The translations under genes were made by a program, and so were the position numbers. The notes under the pieces are model-generated. The model did not search any database, was not told the origin of the DNA, and worked only from the letters and a program-made list of their open reading frames with translations. From Novosphingobium sp. (GTDB taxonomy: Bacteria; Pseudomonadota; Alphaproteobacteria; Sphingomonadales; Sphingomonadaceae), in assembly GCA_028697875.1 (NCBI GenBank), contig JAQVEQ010000152.1, forward strand, positions 1 through 6,991: a stretch of DNA of 6,991 nucleotides. The letters are read 5' to 3'. Below, one piece after another: positions 1-5,337 of the stretch (its first letter is position 1; every line of letters begins with the position of its first letter).

Positions 1-1
1 A

Positions 2-460
2 CTGCCGCCGCCGCCGCCGCCGAAGGAAGCGCCGCCGCCGCCCGTGGTTGCGCCGCCGCCGCCCATCAACATTGCCCCGGCGCCGCCGGTCATCCAGACG
101 GCTCCCGTCGCGCCGGTGATCCAGCCCAAGCCGGTGGTGACTGCGCCGCCGCCGCCGAAGTTCACGCCCAAGCCGCCGCAGCCGCGGAACAATCCGGGCA
201 GCTGGGCGACGCCGGACGACTATCCGACGCGGGCCATGCGTGAAAACCGCGCAGGCGTCGCCCGCTTCACTGTCACGGTGGGCGCCGACGGGAAGGTCCA
301 GAGTTGCCAGGTCACTTCTTCGAGCGGCCATGCCGACCTCGACGAGGCGACCTGCAAGTACGTCACCCGCCGCGCACGATTCAAGCCGGCCACTGACGGC
401 GAAGGGAACCCGACCACGGGGACCTACAGCAACGCCGTACGCTGGCAGATCCCGGACTGA
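2..460 (+). CDS. tonB: Energy transducer TonB, C-terminal part (5' end outside window)
   Basis: TonB spans the periplasm and passes proton-motive energy from ExbB/ExbD to TonB-dependent outer-membrane receptors. The visible 152 residues open with a proline-rich linker of about 60 residues (PPPPPP, APPPP and PKP-type runs), the spacer typical of TonB. A TonB_C domain follows, with the motifs DDYP, DGKV, SSGHADLDEATC, RARFKPA and a closing VRW near the C-terminus, as in sphingomonad TonB proteins. Two cysteines (codons at 305-307 and 353-355) bracket the SSG-LDEAT segment and may form a disulfide in the periplasm. The frame is open to the left edge, so the membrane anchor and true start lie upstream; the GTG at 44 is an internal valine codon. 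Six CCG codons in a row (5-22) encode polyproline. The gene stands 88 bp ahead of exbB on the same strand. Family assignment is firm; the substrates served cannot be told. Confidence 0.93.
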   Translation: MPPPPPPKEAPPPPVVAPPPPINIAPAPPVIQTAPVAPVIQPKPVVTAPPPPKFTPKPPQPRNNPGSWATPDDYPTRAMRENRAGVARFTVTVGADGKVQSCQVTSSSGHADLDEATCKYVTRRARFKPATDGEGNPTTGTYSNAVRWQIPD

Positions 461-463
461 CCC

Positions 464-500
464 GAGCCCTCAGGCTCCTGTCGGTGCTCCCGGCAGGGGC
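464..500 (+). promoter_or_regulatory. Overlapping hairpins in tonB-exbB spacer
   Basis: Two RNA hairpins can be drawn that share bases. The small one pairs GAGCC (464-468) with GGCTC (473-477) around a 4-nt loop. The larger pairs 474-484 with 490-500, 11 pairs including two G-U, around the loop TGCTC. They cannot fully form together because 474-477 takes part in both. The nearest T-run (518-522) is 17 nt past the larger stem, too far for a standard intrinsic terminator. A role in partial attenuation or in mRNA processing between tonB and exbB is inference only. Confidence 0.4.
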
Positions 501-548
501 GCTTGAACCAACACACCTTTTTCGTATCTTCTTGAGAGGACAACCCGC

Positions 549-1319
549 ATGCTTATCGAAATTCTCGCTGCTGCCGCCGAAGCGGCTCCGCAGAACAAGT
601 TCGGCTTCAAGGAAGCCCTGGAACAGGGCGGTATCGTCGCCATTTCGACCGTCATCATCCTCGGCGTCATGTCGTTCGGCTCCTTCTACATCCTGTTCAC
701 CAAGTTCTTCGAACAGTCGAAGATCCTGAAACAGGGCCGCGAAGTCCGCGCCAGCTTCTGGCGTGCGAACTCCCTCAAGGAAGGCGCCGCGAAGCTGGCC
801 AAGGACACCGCCTATCGTCAGATCGTCGACGATGCGCTGGATGCCGAAGAACAGCACACGAAGATGACCGACACCCTCGAAGCCCATGACTGGATGCACG
901 GTTCGCTGGCCCGTTCGGAAAGCGCGATCAACGCCAAGCTGGCAAGCGGCCTTCCGTTCCTCGCCACCGTCGGTGCGACCGCTCCGTTCATCGGTCTGTT
1001 CGGTACCGTCGTCGGCATCTACCGCGCGCTGATCAACATCGGCCTGGCCGGTTCGGCCTCGATCGACAAGGTCGCCGGCCCGGTCGGTGAAGCTCTGATC
1101 ATGACCGCCCTGGGTCTGCTCGTCGCCGTTCCGGCCGTGCTCGCCTACAACTGGCTGCAGAGCCGCAACAAGCGTATCGGTGGCGAAATCGAAAGCTTCG
1201 CCACTGCGGTGCTCGCCAACCTTTCGTCGAACGGTCTCGTGAAGCCGCAGGTTTCTGCTGCTCCGGCAAAGCCCGCAGCCCCCGCTGCGAAGCCGGCCGC
1301 CGCCGCGCCGAAGGCCTGA
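549..1319 (+). CDS. exbB: ExbB, TonB-system proton channel subunit (MotA/TolQ/ExbB family)
   Basis: ExbB forms the inner-membrane pentamer that houses ExbD and converts proton flow into TonB movement. The 256-residue protein has three membrane segments at about 29-50, 135-157 and 180-200. The family signature runs from GATAPFIGLFGTVVGI (142-157) to GEALIMTALGL (180-190). Thr144, Glu181 and Thr186 line up with the channel residues Thr148, Glu176 and Thr181 of E. coli ExbB. The cytoplasmic loop between the first two segments is helical and charged, as expected. From about residue 236 the C-terminus is a low-complexity Ala/Pro/Lys tail of some 20 residues that E. coli ExbB lacks; the topology puts it in the cytoplasm. 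The ATG at 549 is preceded by AGAGGA (535-540) at 8 nt, a good ribosome-binding site. It lies in an apparent operon, 88 bp after tonB and 90 bp before exbD1. TolQ is the main alternative, but the tonB neighbour argues for ExbB. Confidence 0.95.
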   Translation: MLIEILAAAAEAAPQNKFGFKEALEQGGIVAISTVIILGVMSFGSFYILFTKFFEQSKILKQGREVRASFWRANSLKEGAAKLAKDTAYRQIVDDALDAEEQHTKMTDTLEAHDWMHGSLARSESAINAKLASGLPFLATVGATAPFIGLFGTVVGIYRALINIGLAGSASIDKVAGPVGEALIMTALGLLVAVPAVLAYNWLQSRNKRIGGEIESFATAVLANLSSNGLVKPQVSAAPAKPAAPAAKPAAAAPKA

Positions 1320-1334
1320 GGCCAGCGGAACGTA

Positions 1335-1377
1335 TCGGAAGGGGAGGGACCGGCATGCGGGCACCCTCCCCTTCCGA
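1335..1377 (+). promoter_or_regulatory. Perfect 14-bp hairpin between exbB and exbD1
   Basis: The arm TCGGAAGGGGAGGG (1335-1348) is exactly complementary to CCCTCCCCTTCCGA (1364-1377), around a 15-nt loop that can itself form a short CCG/CGG stem. It starts 15 bp after the exbB stop codon. No T-run follows directly; the next is only TTTT at 1389-1392, so it does not look like a complete terminator. In polycistronic messages such a stem can protect the upstream 3' end from exonucleases or act as a leaky terminator. Either would favour ExbB over ExbD, matching the known excess of ExbB in the complex. The stem is seen directly; its function is inferred. Confidence 0.7.
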
Positions 1378-1409
1378 GAGACACGAAGTTTTAGGATAGG
1401 ATTACGACC

Positions 1410-1943
1410 ATGGCCATTTCGATGGGCAGCGGCGGTGAAGACACCCCCATGTCGGACATCAACACCACGCCGCTGGTGGACGTGATGCTGGTGCTTCTGA
1501 TCATCTTCCTCATCGCGGTCCCGGTGGCGATCCAGACCATCGAGAAACTGCACATTCCGATCATCGTCTCCGTCGAATCGCAGGACAAGGTCGAGAACCT
1601 CCTCCTCACGGTTTCGACCACCGACGCAGGCGGGCGCAGTGCAGGCGATCCGGGTTACGAAGGCGCCTCGCGCAACGGCGAGTGCCGCGTGTATTTCAAC
1701 AACATCACGCCCGTGACCTCGGAAGAACTCTATGACCAGGCGTTCAAGCGTCTCGACGCGATCGTCCAGCGTGAAGGCGGGATCGAAGCCATCATGAAGA
1801 ATCCCGAGACCATTCCGCAGGTGCATATCCGCGGCGACGTGAATGCCCCGTGGCGCTGCGTTGCCGGTGCGATCTACAACGTCCAGGCGGCGGGCTACCC
1901 GACCGTTGGCTTCATCTCGAACCCGGTCGACCCGAACGCGTAA
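1410..1943 (+). CDS. exbD: ExbD-family biopolymer transporter, first copy, with enlarged periplasmic domain
   Basis: ExbD sits as a dimer in the ExbB pore and couples proton flow to TonB. The 177-residue protein has the family layout: a short cytoplasmic N-terminus with SDINTTPLVDVMLVLL (15-30), one membrane helix (about 22-40) bearing Asp24, the equivalent of the essential Asp25 of E. coli ExbD, and a periplasmic domain. It is longer than the 141 residues of E. coli ExbD. The extra length is mainly a Gly/Ser/Asp-rich insert at about 70-90 and a second stretch near 118-135. Cys92 and Cys150, both periplasmic, could form a disulfide. The closing segment VQAAGYPTVGFIS (158-170) is the usual ExbD helix and last strand. 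The start ATG at 1410 has AGGA (1398-1401) 8 nt upstream. Spacing to exbD2 is 38 bp, consistent with co-transcription. Confidence 0.93.
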   Translation: MAISMGSGGEDTPMSDINTTPLVDVMLVLLIIFLIAVPVAIQTIEKLHIPIIVSVESQDKVENLLLTVSTTDAGGRSAGDPGYEGASRNGECRVYFNNITPVTSEELYDQAFKRLDAIVQREGGIEAIMKNPETIPQVHIRGDVNAPWRCVAGAIYNVQAAGYPTVGFISNPVDPNA

Positions 1944-1981
1944 CAGCGCCGGGCCAGAGACAGATTCAGGAGTAATTCCCC

Positions 1982-2425
1982 ATGGCAATGTCAGGCGGCA
2001 AGGACGATGGTTCGCCGATGATGGACATGAACACGACGCCGTTGATCGACGTCATGCTCGTGCTCCTCATCATGTTCATCATCACCATCCCGGTTGCGAC
2101 CCACGCAGTGAACATCGACCTGCCCGCGCCGGTCGATAACCCGAGTAATCCGCCCGTCGACCCGATCAAGAACAAGGTCGTGCTGACGGTGGACAACAAG
2201 ATCCTGTGGAACGGCAACGGAGTCACCCAGGGCGAGCTGGTCGCGCTGCTTCAGGAAAGCCTGAGCTACGCGGTCGAGCCGGAACTGCAGTTCGAACCGG
2301 ATGCGAGCGCCAGCTACGACCTTTCGGCCCACGTGCTGAACATCATCAAGGGTTCGGGCGTGACCAAGTTCGGCTTCGTCGGCAACGAGCGCTACGCCAC
2401 TTTCGGCAAGCAGCCTGGCGCCTGA
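1982..2425 (+). CDS. exbD: ExbD-family biopolymer transporter, second copy
   Basis: A second ExbD paralogue of 147 residues, close to the usual family length. Residues 15-35 (MDMNTTPLIDVMLVLLIMFII) nearly repeat the matching part of the first copy, with Asp23 as the proton-carrying residue in the single membrane helix (about 21-39). The periplasmic domain is shorter and quite different from that of the first copy. It has no cysteine, begins with a proline-rich linker (about 48-62) and ends in KFGFVGNERYATFG. The start at 1982 has AGGAG (1968-1972) 9 nt upstream; a second in-frame ATG lies 6 bp on. tonB-exbB-exbD1-exbD2 operons are known, for instance in Xanthomonas campestris, where exbD2 is dispensable for iron uptake but needed for other functions. 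A comparable split of tasks here is possible but inferred. The gene is last in the operon, with a strong terminator 20 bp later. Confidence 0.93.
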   Translation: MAMSGGKDDGSPMMDMNTTPLIDVMLVLLIMFIITIPVATHAVNIDLPAPVDNPSNPPVDPIKNKVVLTVDNKILWNGNGVTQGELVALLQESLSYAVEPELQFEPDASASYDLSAHVLNIIKGSGVTKFGFVGNERYATFGKQPGA

Positions 2426-2445
2426 GCGGAACCGGACCTCGAAAC

Positions 2446-2481
2446 ACAAAAAAGGGGCGGAGCGATCCGCCCCTTTTTTGT
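2446..2481. terminator. Bidirectional intrinsic terminator between exbD2 and helicase gene
   Basis: A perfect 16-bp stem: arms 2446-2461 and 2466-2481, closed by the tetraloop GCGA (GNRA type). The core is GGGGCGGA paired with TCCGCCCC, flanked by A6 on the left (2448-2453) and T6 on the right (2474-2479). It therefore reads as a GC stem plus U-run on both strands. It lies 20 bp after the exbD2 stop codon and 70 bp past the helicase stop codon on the other strand, so it can end both convergent transcripts. Confidence 0.93.
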
Positions 2482-2551
2482 TGCCCTGTCCATCCCGCCG
2501 TTCATGCCGCTCCCCTTCGCCCTTCCCCGTCCAGGGCGGCCGGCGGCGCCA

Positions 2552-5050
2552 TCAATCATCCTCCCCCTCTTCCCCTCGATCCTCGACCGGATCGACGCGC
2601 ATGGCCGCGGCCGCCAGCCCTTCCGCTTCGAGCAGGAGGTCGTCGTCAAGCGCCCCCTGCGGCACGGCTTCGCGCCCGATCATCACCAGCACCGGCACCG
2701 CCAGCGGGCTGACCCGGTCGAGTTCGACATGGACCAGTTGCCGTCCGGCCCGTTCCAGTACGCTGGCGAGACGCCCGACATCGGTCATCCGGGCGCGGGC
2801 ATCGGCCCAGGCGGCCTCGATCAGGACATGGCCGGGCTCGTGCTTGCGCAGGACGTCGTAGATGAGGTCGGTCGAGAACGTGACCTGCCGCCCGCTCTTG
2901 CGCTTGCCCGGGTGCTGGCGTTCCACCAGCCCGCCGATCACTGCCACTTCGCGAAAGGCCCGGCGCAGAAGATAGGAATCCTGCACCCATTCGACGAACT
3001 CGCCGGTCAGGATGTCGGGCGAGAGGAGCGGCGCGGGGTCGGCCACCGGCTTCAGCCCCCACACGGCTAGCGCATAGTCGTTGGCGACGAAACCGCCCGG
3101 CAGCAGCCCGCGTTCCTCCATCCGCCGCGTAATCAGCATGCCGAGCGACTGGTTCGCGTTCCAGCCTTCGAACGTGTAGTAGACGGTGTAATGCCTGCCC
3201 TGGTGCGGGAAGCTTTCCACCAGGAGAGTGCCCGGCCCCGGCATGCGGCTGCGCCAGTCCTGCACTTCCAGCCATTCGCGCACATCGTCTGGAAACCGGC
3301 CCCAGCCCGCGCGGTCGACCAGCATGGCCCGCACCCGGTCCGCCAGATGCGTCGTCAGCGGCAGGCGCTGCCCGCCGTAGGACGGGATCATCGCCGACCG
3401 TTTTGCCGCGCGGACGATCACGTCCATGTCCTTCAGCTGTTCGACTTCGAGGCTCATGCCCGCGAAGAAGAAGGTATCGCCGGGCGACAAGGCCGCCGCG
3501 AAGCGTTCCTCCACCTTGCCCAGCGCCCGGCCGTTGCGGAAACGGACCTGCAGCATTTCCGAATCGACGATGATCCCGGCGTTCATCCGGTGGCGCGCGG
3601 CATGGTCGGGATGGGTCAGCCGCCAGGTCCCCGCGCGGTCGCGCACGATCCGGCGGAAGCGGTCGTAGGCTTCCAAAGCATAGCCGCCGGTGGCGACGAA
3701 ATGGAGCACCCGCCGCCACACCGTCTCGTCCACCCAGCGATAGCTTTGTGCCGAGCGCACTTCGGCCAGCAAGTCGGCCTCGTCGAACGGCCCGGCACAG
3801 GCGCAGGCCATGACGTGCTGGGCCAGCACATCGAGCCCGCCGGGGCGGAAGGCCTCCCCGTCCCGCTGCCCCTCCTCCACCGCTTCCCGGGCTGCCATCG
3901 CCTCGAGGAATTCGAAGCGGTTGCCCGGCACGAGGATCGCGCGGCTGGGCAGGTCGAGCCGGTGGTTCGAACGCCCGATCCGCTGCAACAGGCGCGATGA
4001 GCCCTTGGGCGCGCCCATCTGGATCACGCAATCGACATCGCCCCAGTCCACACCCAGGTCGAGGCTGGCAGTGCAGACCAGCGCGCGCAGTTCGCCGCGC
4101 GCCATCGCCCCTTCGACCTTGCGCCGCGCCTCCACCGCCAGCGAGCCGTGATGGATGCCGATCGACAGGTTTTCCTCGTTCGCGTCCCACAGCAGCTGGA
4201 AAATATATTCGGCAAGGAAGCGCGTGTTGGAGAAGACCAGCGTGGTGCGATTGCGGCGGATCTCCTCCATCAGCTGCGGAATCGCCCAGCGCCCTGCGTG
4301 ACCGCCCCACGGTACGCGTTCTTCCCGCGGCAGGAGCACGTCCACTTGCGGCTCCGCGCCTTTCTCCCCCTCGACCAGCGCGACGGAGGCGGCGTGGCCG
4401 CCCGGCGCCAGCCAGCCGCGGAACGCCTCCGGGTCGGCCAGCGTGGCCGACAGGGCGACCCGCTGCATCCCCGGCGCGATCGCCTGCAGGCGCGCGAGGC
4501 ACAGCGCCAGAAGGTCGCCGCGCTTGCCAGTAGCGAAGGCGTGGACTTCGTCCACCACCACGCGTTTCAGCCCGGCGAAGAGTTCGAGGCTTTCGGGGTA
4601 GCTGAGCAGCAGGGACAGGCTTTCCGGCGTGGTCAGCAGGACATGGGGCGGGCGGCTGCGCTGCCGTTTCTTGCGTTCGGCCGGAGTATCGCCGCTGCGC
4701 GTTTCCACCCGGAGAGGCAGGCCCATCTCCTCGACCGGGGTAAGCAGGTTGCGCTGCACGTCGTGCGCCAGCGCCTTCAGCGGCGAGACGTAGAGCGTAT
4801 GCAGCCCTTCCGGCGGCGGGGCGCCGCCGAGCGACGAGGGGCAGAAATCGGCCAGCGTCGGCAGGAACCCGGCCAGCGTCTTGCCCGCCCCGGTATCGGC
4901 CACCAGCAAGGCGTGCCGTCCGGCGCGCGCGGCCCCGTACATCGCCTGCTGGTGTTCGCGCACGCGCCAGCCGCGCCCGGCGAACCAGGTCCCGAGCTCG
5001 GGTGGCAGCACGGCGCCGCTCAAACGCGGGACTGTTGACGAAGTTGACAT
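2552..5050 (-). CDS. Ligase-associated DNA damage response DEXH-box helicase (Lhr-like)
   Basis: A superfamily 2 ATP-dependent nucleic-acid helicase of 832 residues, expected to act in the cytoplasm in DNA repair. Motifs in order: REHQ at 31-34; Walker A ADTGAGKT at 51-58; VSPLKAL at 88-94; TTPESL at 140-145; the DEVH box at 167-170; SAT at 201-203; LVFSNTR at 271-277; TASLDLGVDW at 327-336; QRIGRSNH at 356-363. A winged-helix region and the DEAD/H-associated C-terminal domain of Lhr-type helicases follow (about 400-790), then an acidic tail (EDRGEEGEDD). The length and opening (LPPELGTWFAGRGWRVREHQ) fit the family of about 800-830 residues often encoded beside an ATP-dependent ligase, an exonuclease and the phosphoesterase PdeM; none of these is in this window. 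The start is the ATG at 5050: an in-frame stop at 5063-5065 blocks any longer form. The start has no strong ribosome-binding site at normal distance, since GGAGGAGG (5081-5088) is 30 nt away. GTG at codon 14 (5009-5011) is an alternative start. Confidence 0.92.
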   Translation of the reverse strand: MSTSSTVPRLSGAVLPPELGTWFAGRGWRVREHQQAMYGAARAGRHALLVADTGAGKTLAGFLPTLADFCPSSLGGAPPPEGLHTLYVSPLKALAHDVQRNLLTPVEEMGLPLRVETRSGDTPAERKKRQRSRPPHVLLTTPESLSLLLSYPESLELFAGLKRVVVDEVHAFATGKRGDLLALCLARLQAIAPGMQRVALSATLADPEAFRGWLAPGGHAASVALVEGEKGAEPQVDVLLPREERVPWGGHAGRWAIPQLMEEIRRNRTTLVFSNTRFLAEYIFQLLWDANEENLSIGIHHGSLAVEARRKVEGAMARGELRALVCTASLDLGVDWGDVDCVIQMGAPKGSSRLLQRIGRSNHRLDLPSRAILVPGNRFEFLEAMAAREAVEEGQRDGEAFRPGGLDVLAQHVMACACAGPFDEADLLAEVRSAQSYRWVDETVWRRVLHFVATGGYALEAYDRFRRIVRDRAGTWRLTHPDHAARHRMNAGIIVDSEMLQVRFRNGRALGKVEERFAAALSPGDTFFFAGMSLEVEQLKDMDVIVRAAKRSAMIPSYGGQRLPLTTHLADRVRAMLVDRAGWGRFPDDVREWLEVQDWRSRMPGPGTLLVESFPHQGRHYTVYYTFEGWNANQSLGMLITRRMEERGLLPGGFVANDYALAVWGLKPVADPAPLLSPDILTGEFVEWVQDSYLLRRAFREVAVIGGLVERQHPGKRKSGRQVTFSTDLIYDVLRKHEPGHVLIEAAWADARARMTDVGRLASVLERAGRQLVHVELDRVSPLAVPVLVMIGREAVPQGALDDDLLLEAEGLAAAAMRVDPVEDRGEEGEDD

Positions 5051-5069
5051 GGTTGACAGGGTTCAGAGG
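5034..5069. repeat. 9-bp tandem repeat overlapping helicase start codon
   Basis: Three units beginning GTTGAC stand at 5034, 5043 and 5052 with an exact 9-bp period (GTTGACGAA, GTTGACATG, GTTGACAGG). A decayed fourth unit, GTTCAGAGG, starts at 5061. The helicase ATG (5048-5050, minus strand) is formed at the end of the second unit, so the array supplies both the leader and codons 1-6 of that gene. A gain or loss of a unit keeps the reading frame. The TTGACA hexamers resemble plus-strand -35 boxes, but no acceptable -10 box follows. Confidence 0.75.
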
Positions 5070-5260
5070 TCTTTTCCCGCCCTCCTCCCGGCAGTTCGCC
5101 CGGCCCTTCTCCGAGAACACGCCGAAAGCCCCGGACAAGGGGCAAAACAGGGGAGAATCTCGGTGCCGGCATGGGAACGAATGGAGCACAAAAGGGCGGC
5201 GTAGGAAAGCGGCGGATCGCCTCGCGGGCCGAACGGCACGCGCGGCAGCCGGAGCATTCC

Positions 5261-5295
5261 GTACTTGCCCAACCGGCCATGGTACGGGCAGGTAC
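5261..5295 (+). promoter_or_regulatory. Imperfect inverted repeat in leader of the MgtC/DUF4010 gene
   Basis: GTACTTGCCC (5261-5270) pairs with GGGCAGGTAC (5286-5295): 10 pairs, one of them G-U in RNA. The 15-nt loop can form a further ACC/GGT stem (5272-5274 with 5281-5283). The structure ends 42 bp before the start codon. It could be a protein-binding operator on DNA or a leader hairpin in RNA. No direct evidence separates these, and chance is possible in GC-rich DNA. Confidence 0.4.
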
Positions 5296-5313
5296 AACGA
5301 ACCATTCCGCCGC

Positions 5314-5337
5314 CCCAGGAACAGTCCCAGGAACACC
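5314..5337 (+). repeat. 12-bp tandem duplication containing the ribosome-binding site
   Basis: CCCAGGAACAGT (5314-5325) is followed at once by CCCAGGAACACC (5326-5337), identical in the first 10 bases. Each copy carries AGGAA. The second copy (AGGAA at 5329-5333) lies only 4 nt before the ATG and the first (5317-5321) lies 16 nt before it, so neither has ideal spacing. The duplication supports translation starting at 5338. Confidence 0.7.

Noticed and set aside
503..530. Promoter-like TTGAAC-16 bp-TATCTT ahead of exbB
   Set aside because: Transcription from it would start near 537, inside the exbB ribosome-binding site at 535-540, so it would not yield a properly translated message.
381..1988. 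Minus-strand open frame of 535 codons across exbB and exbD1
   Set aside because: It lies antisense to well-recognised genes, its product is Arg/Gly/His/Asp-rich with no domain, and long antisense frames are common in GC-rich DNA.
5044..5081. TTGACA hexamers as -35 boxes for the DUF4010 gene
   Set aside because: They are part of the 9-bp repeat and no reasonable -10 box lies at 16-18 bp downstream.
5107..5117. Short palindrome TTCTC-C-GAGAA in the divergent spacer
   Set aside because: Five-bp arms are expected by chance, and no regulator with this site is evident.
5128..5143. GCCCC/GGGGC hairpin with a 6-nt loop followed by AAAA
   Set aside because: The stem is only 5 bp, there is no T-run on the plus strand, and it lies in a divergent spacer where a terminator is not expected.
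5319..5334. GAAC-N8-GAAC resembling an alphaproteobacterial LexA box near the helicase
   Set aside because: The known box has a 7-base spacer. Here it is 8, produced by the 12-bp duplication, and it lies next to the DUF4010 start rather than the helicase start.
5002..5337. N-terminal extension of the DUF4010 protein by 112 residues
   Set aside because: The extension overlaps the helicase start, is Arg-rich and unlike a membrane protein, and a ribosome-binding site stands before the ATG at 5338.
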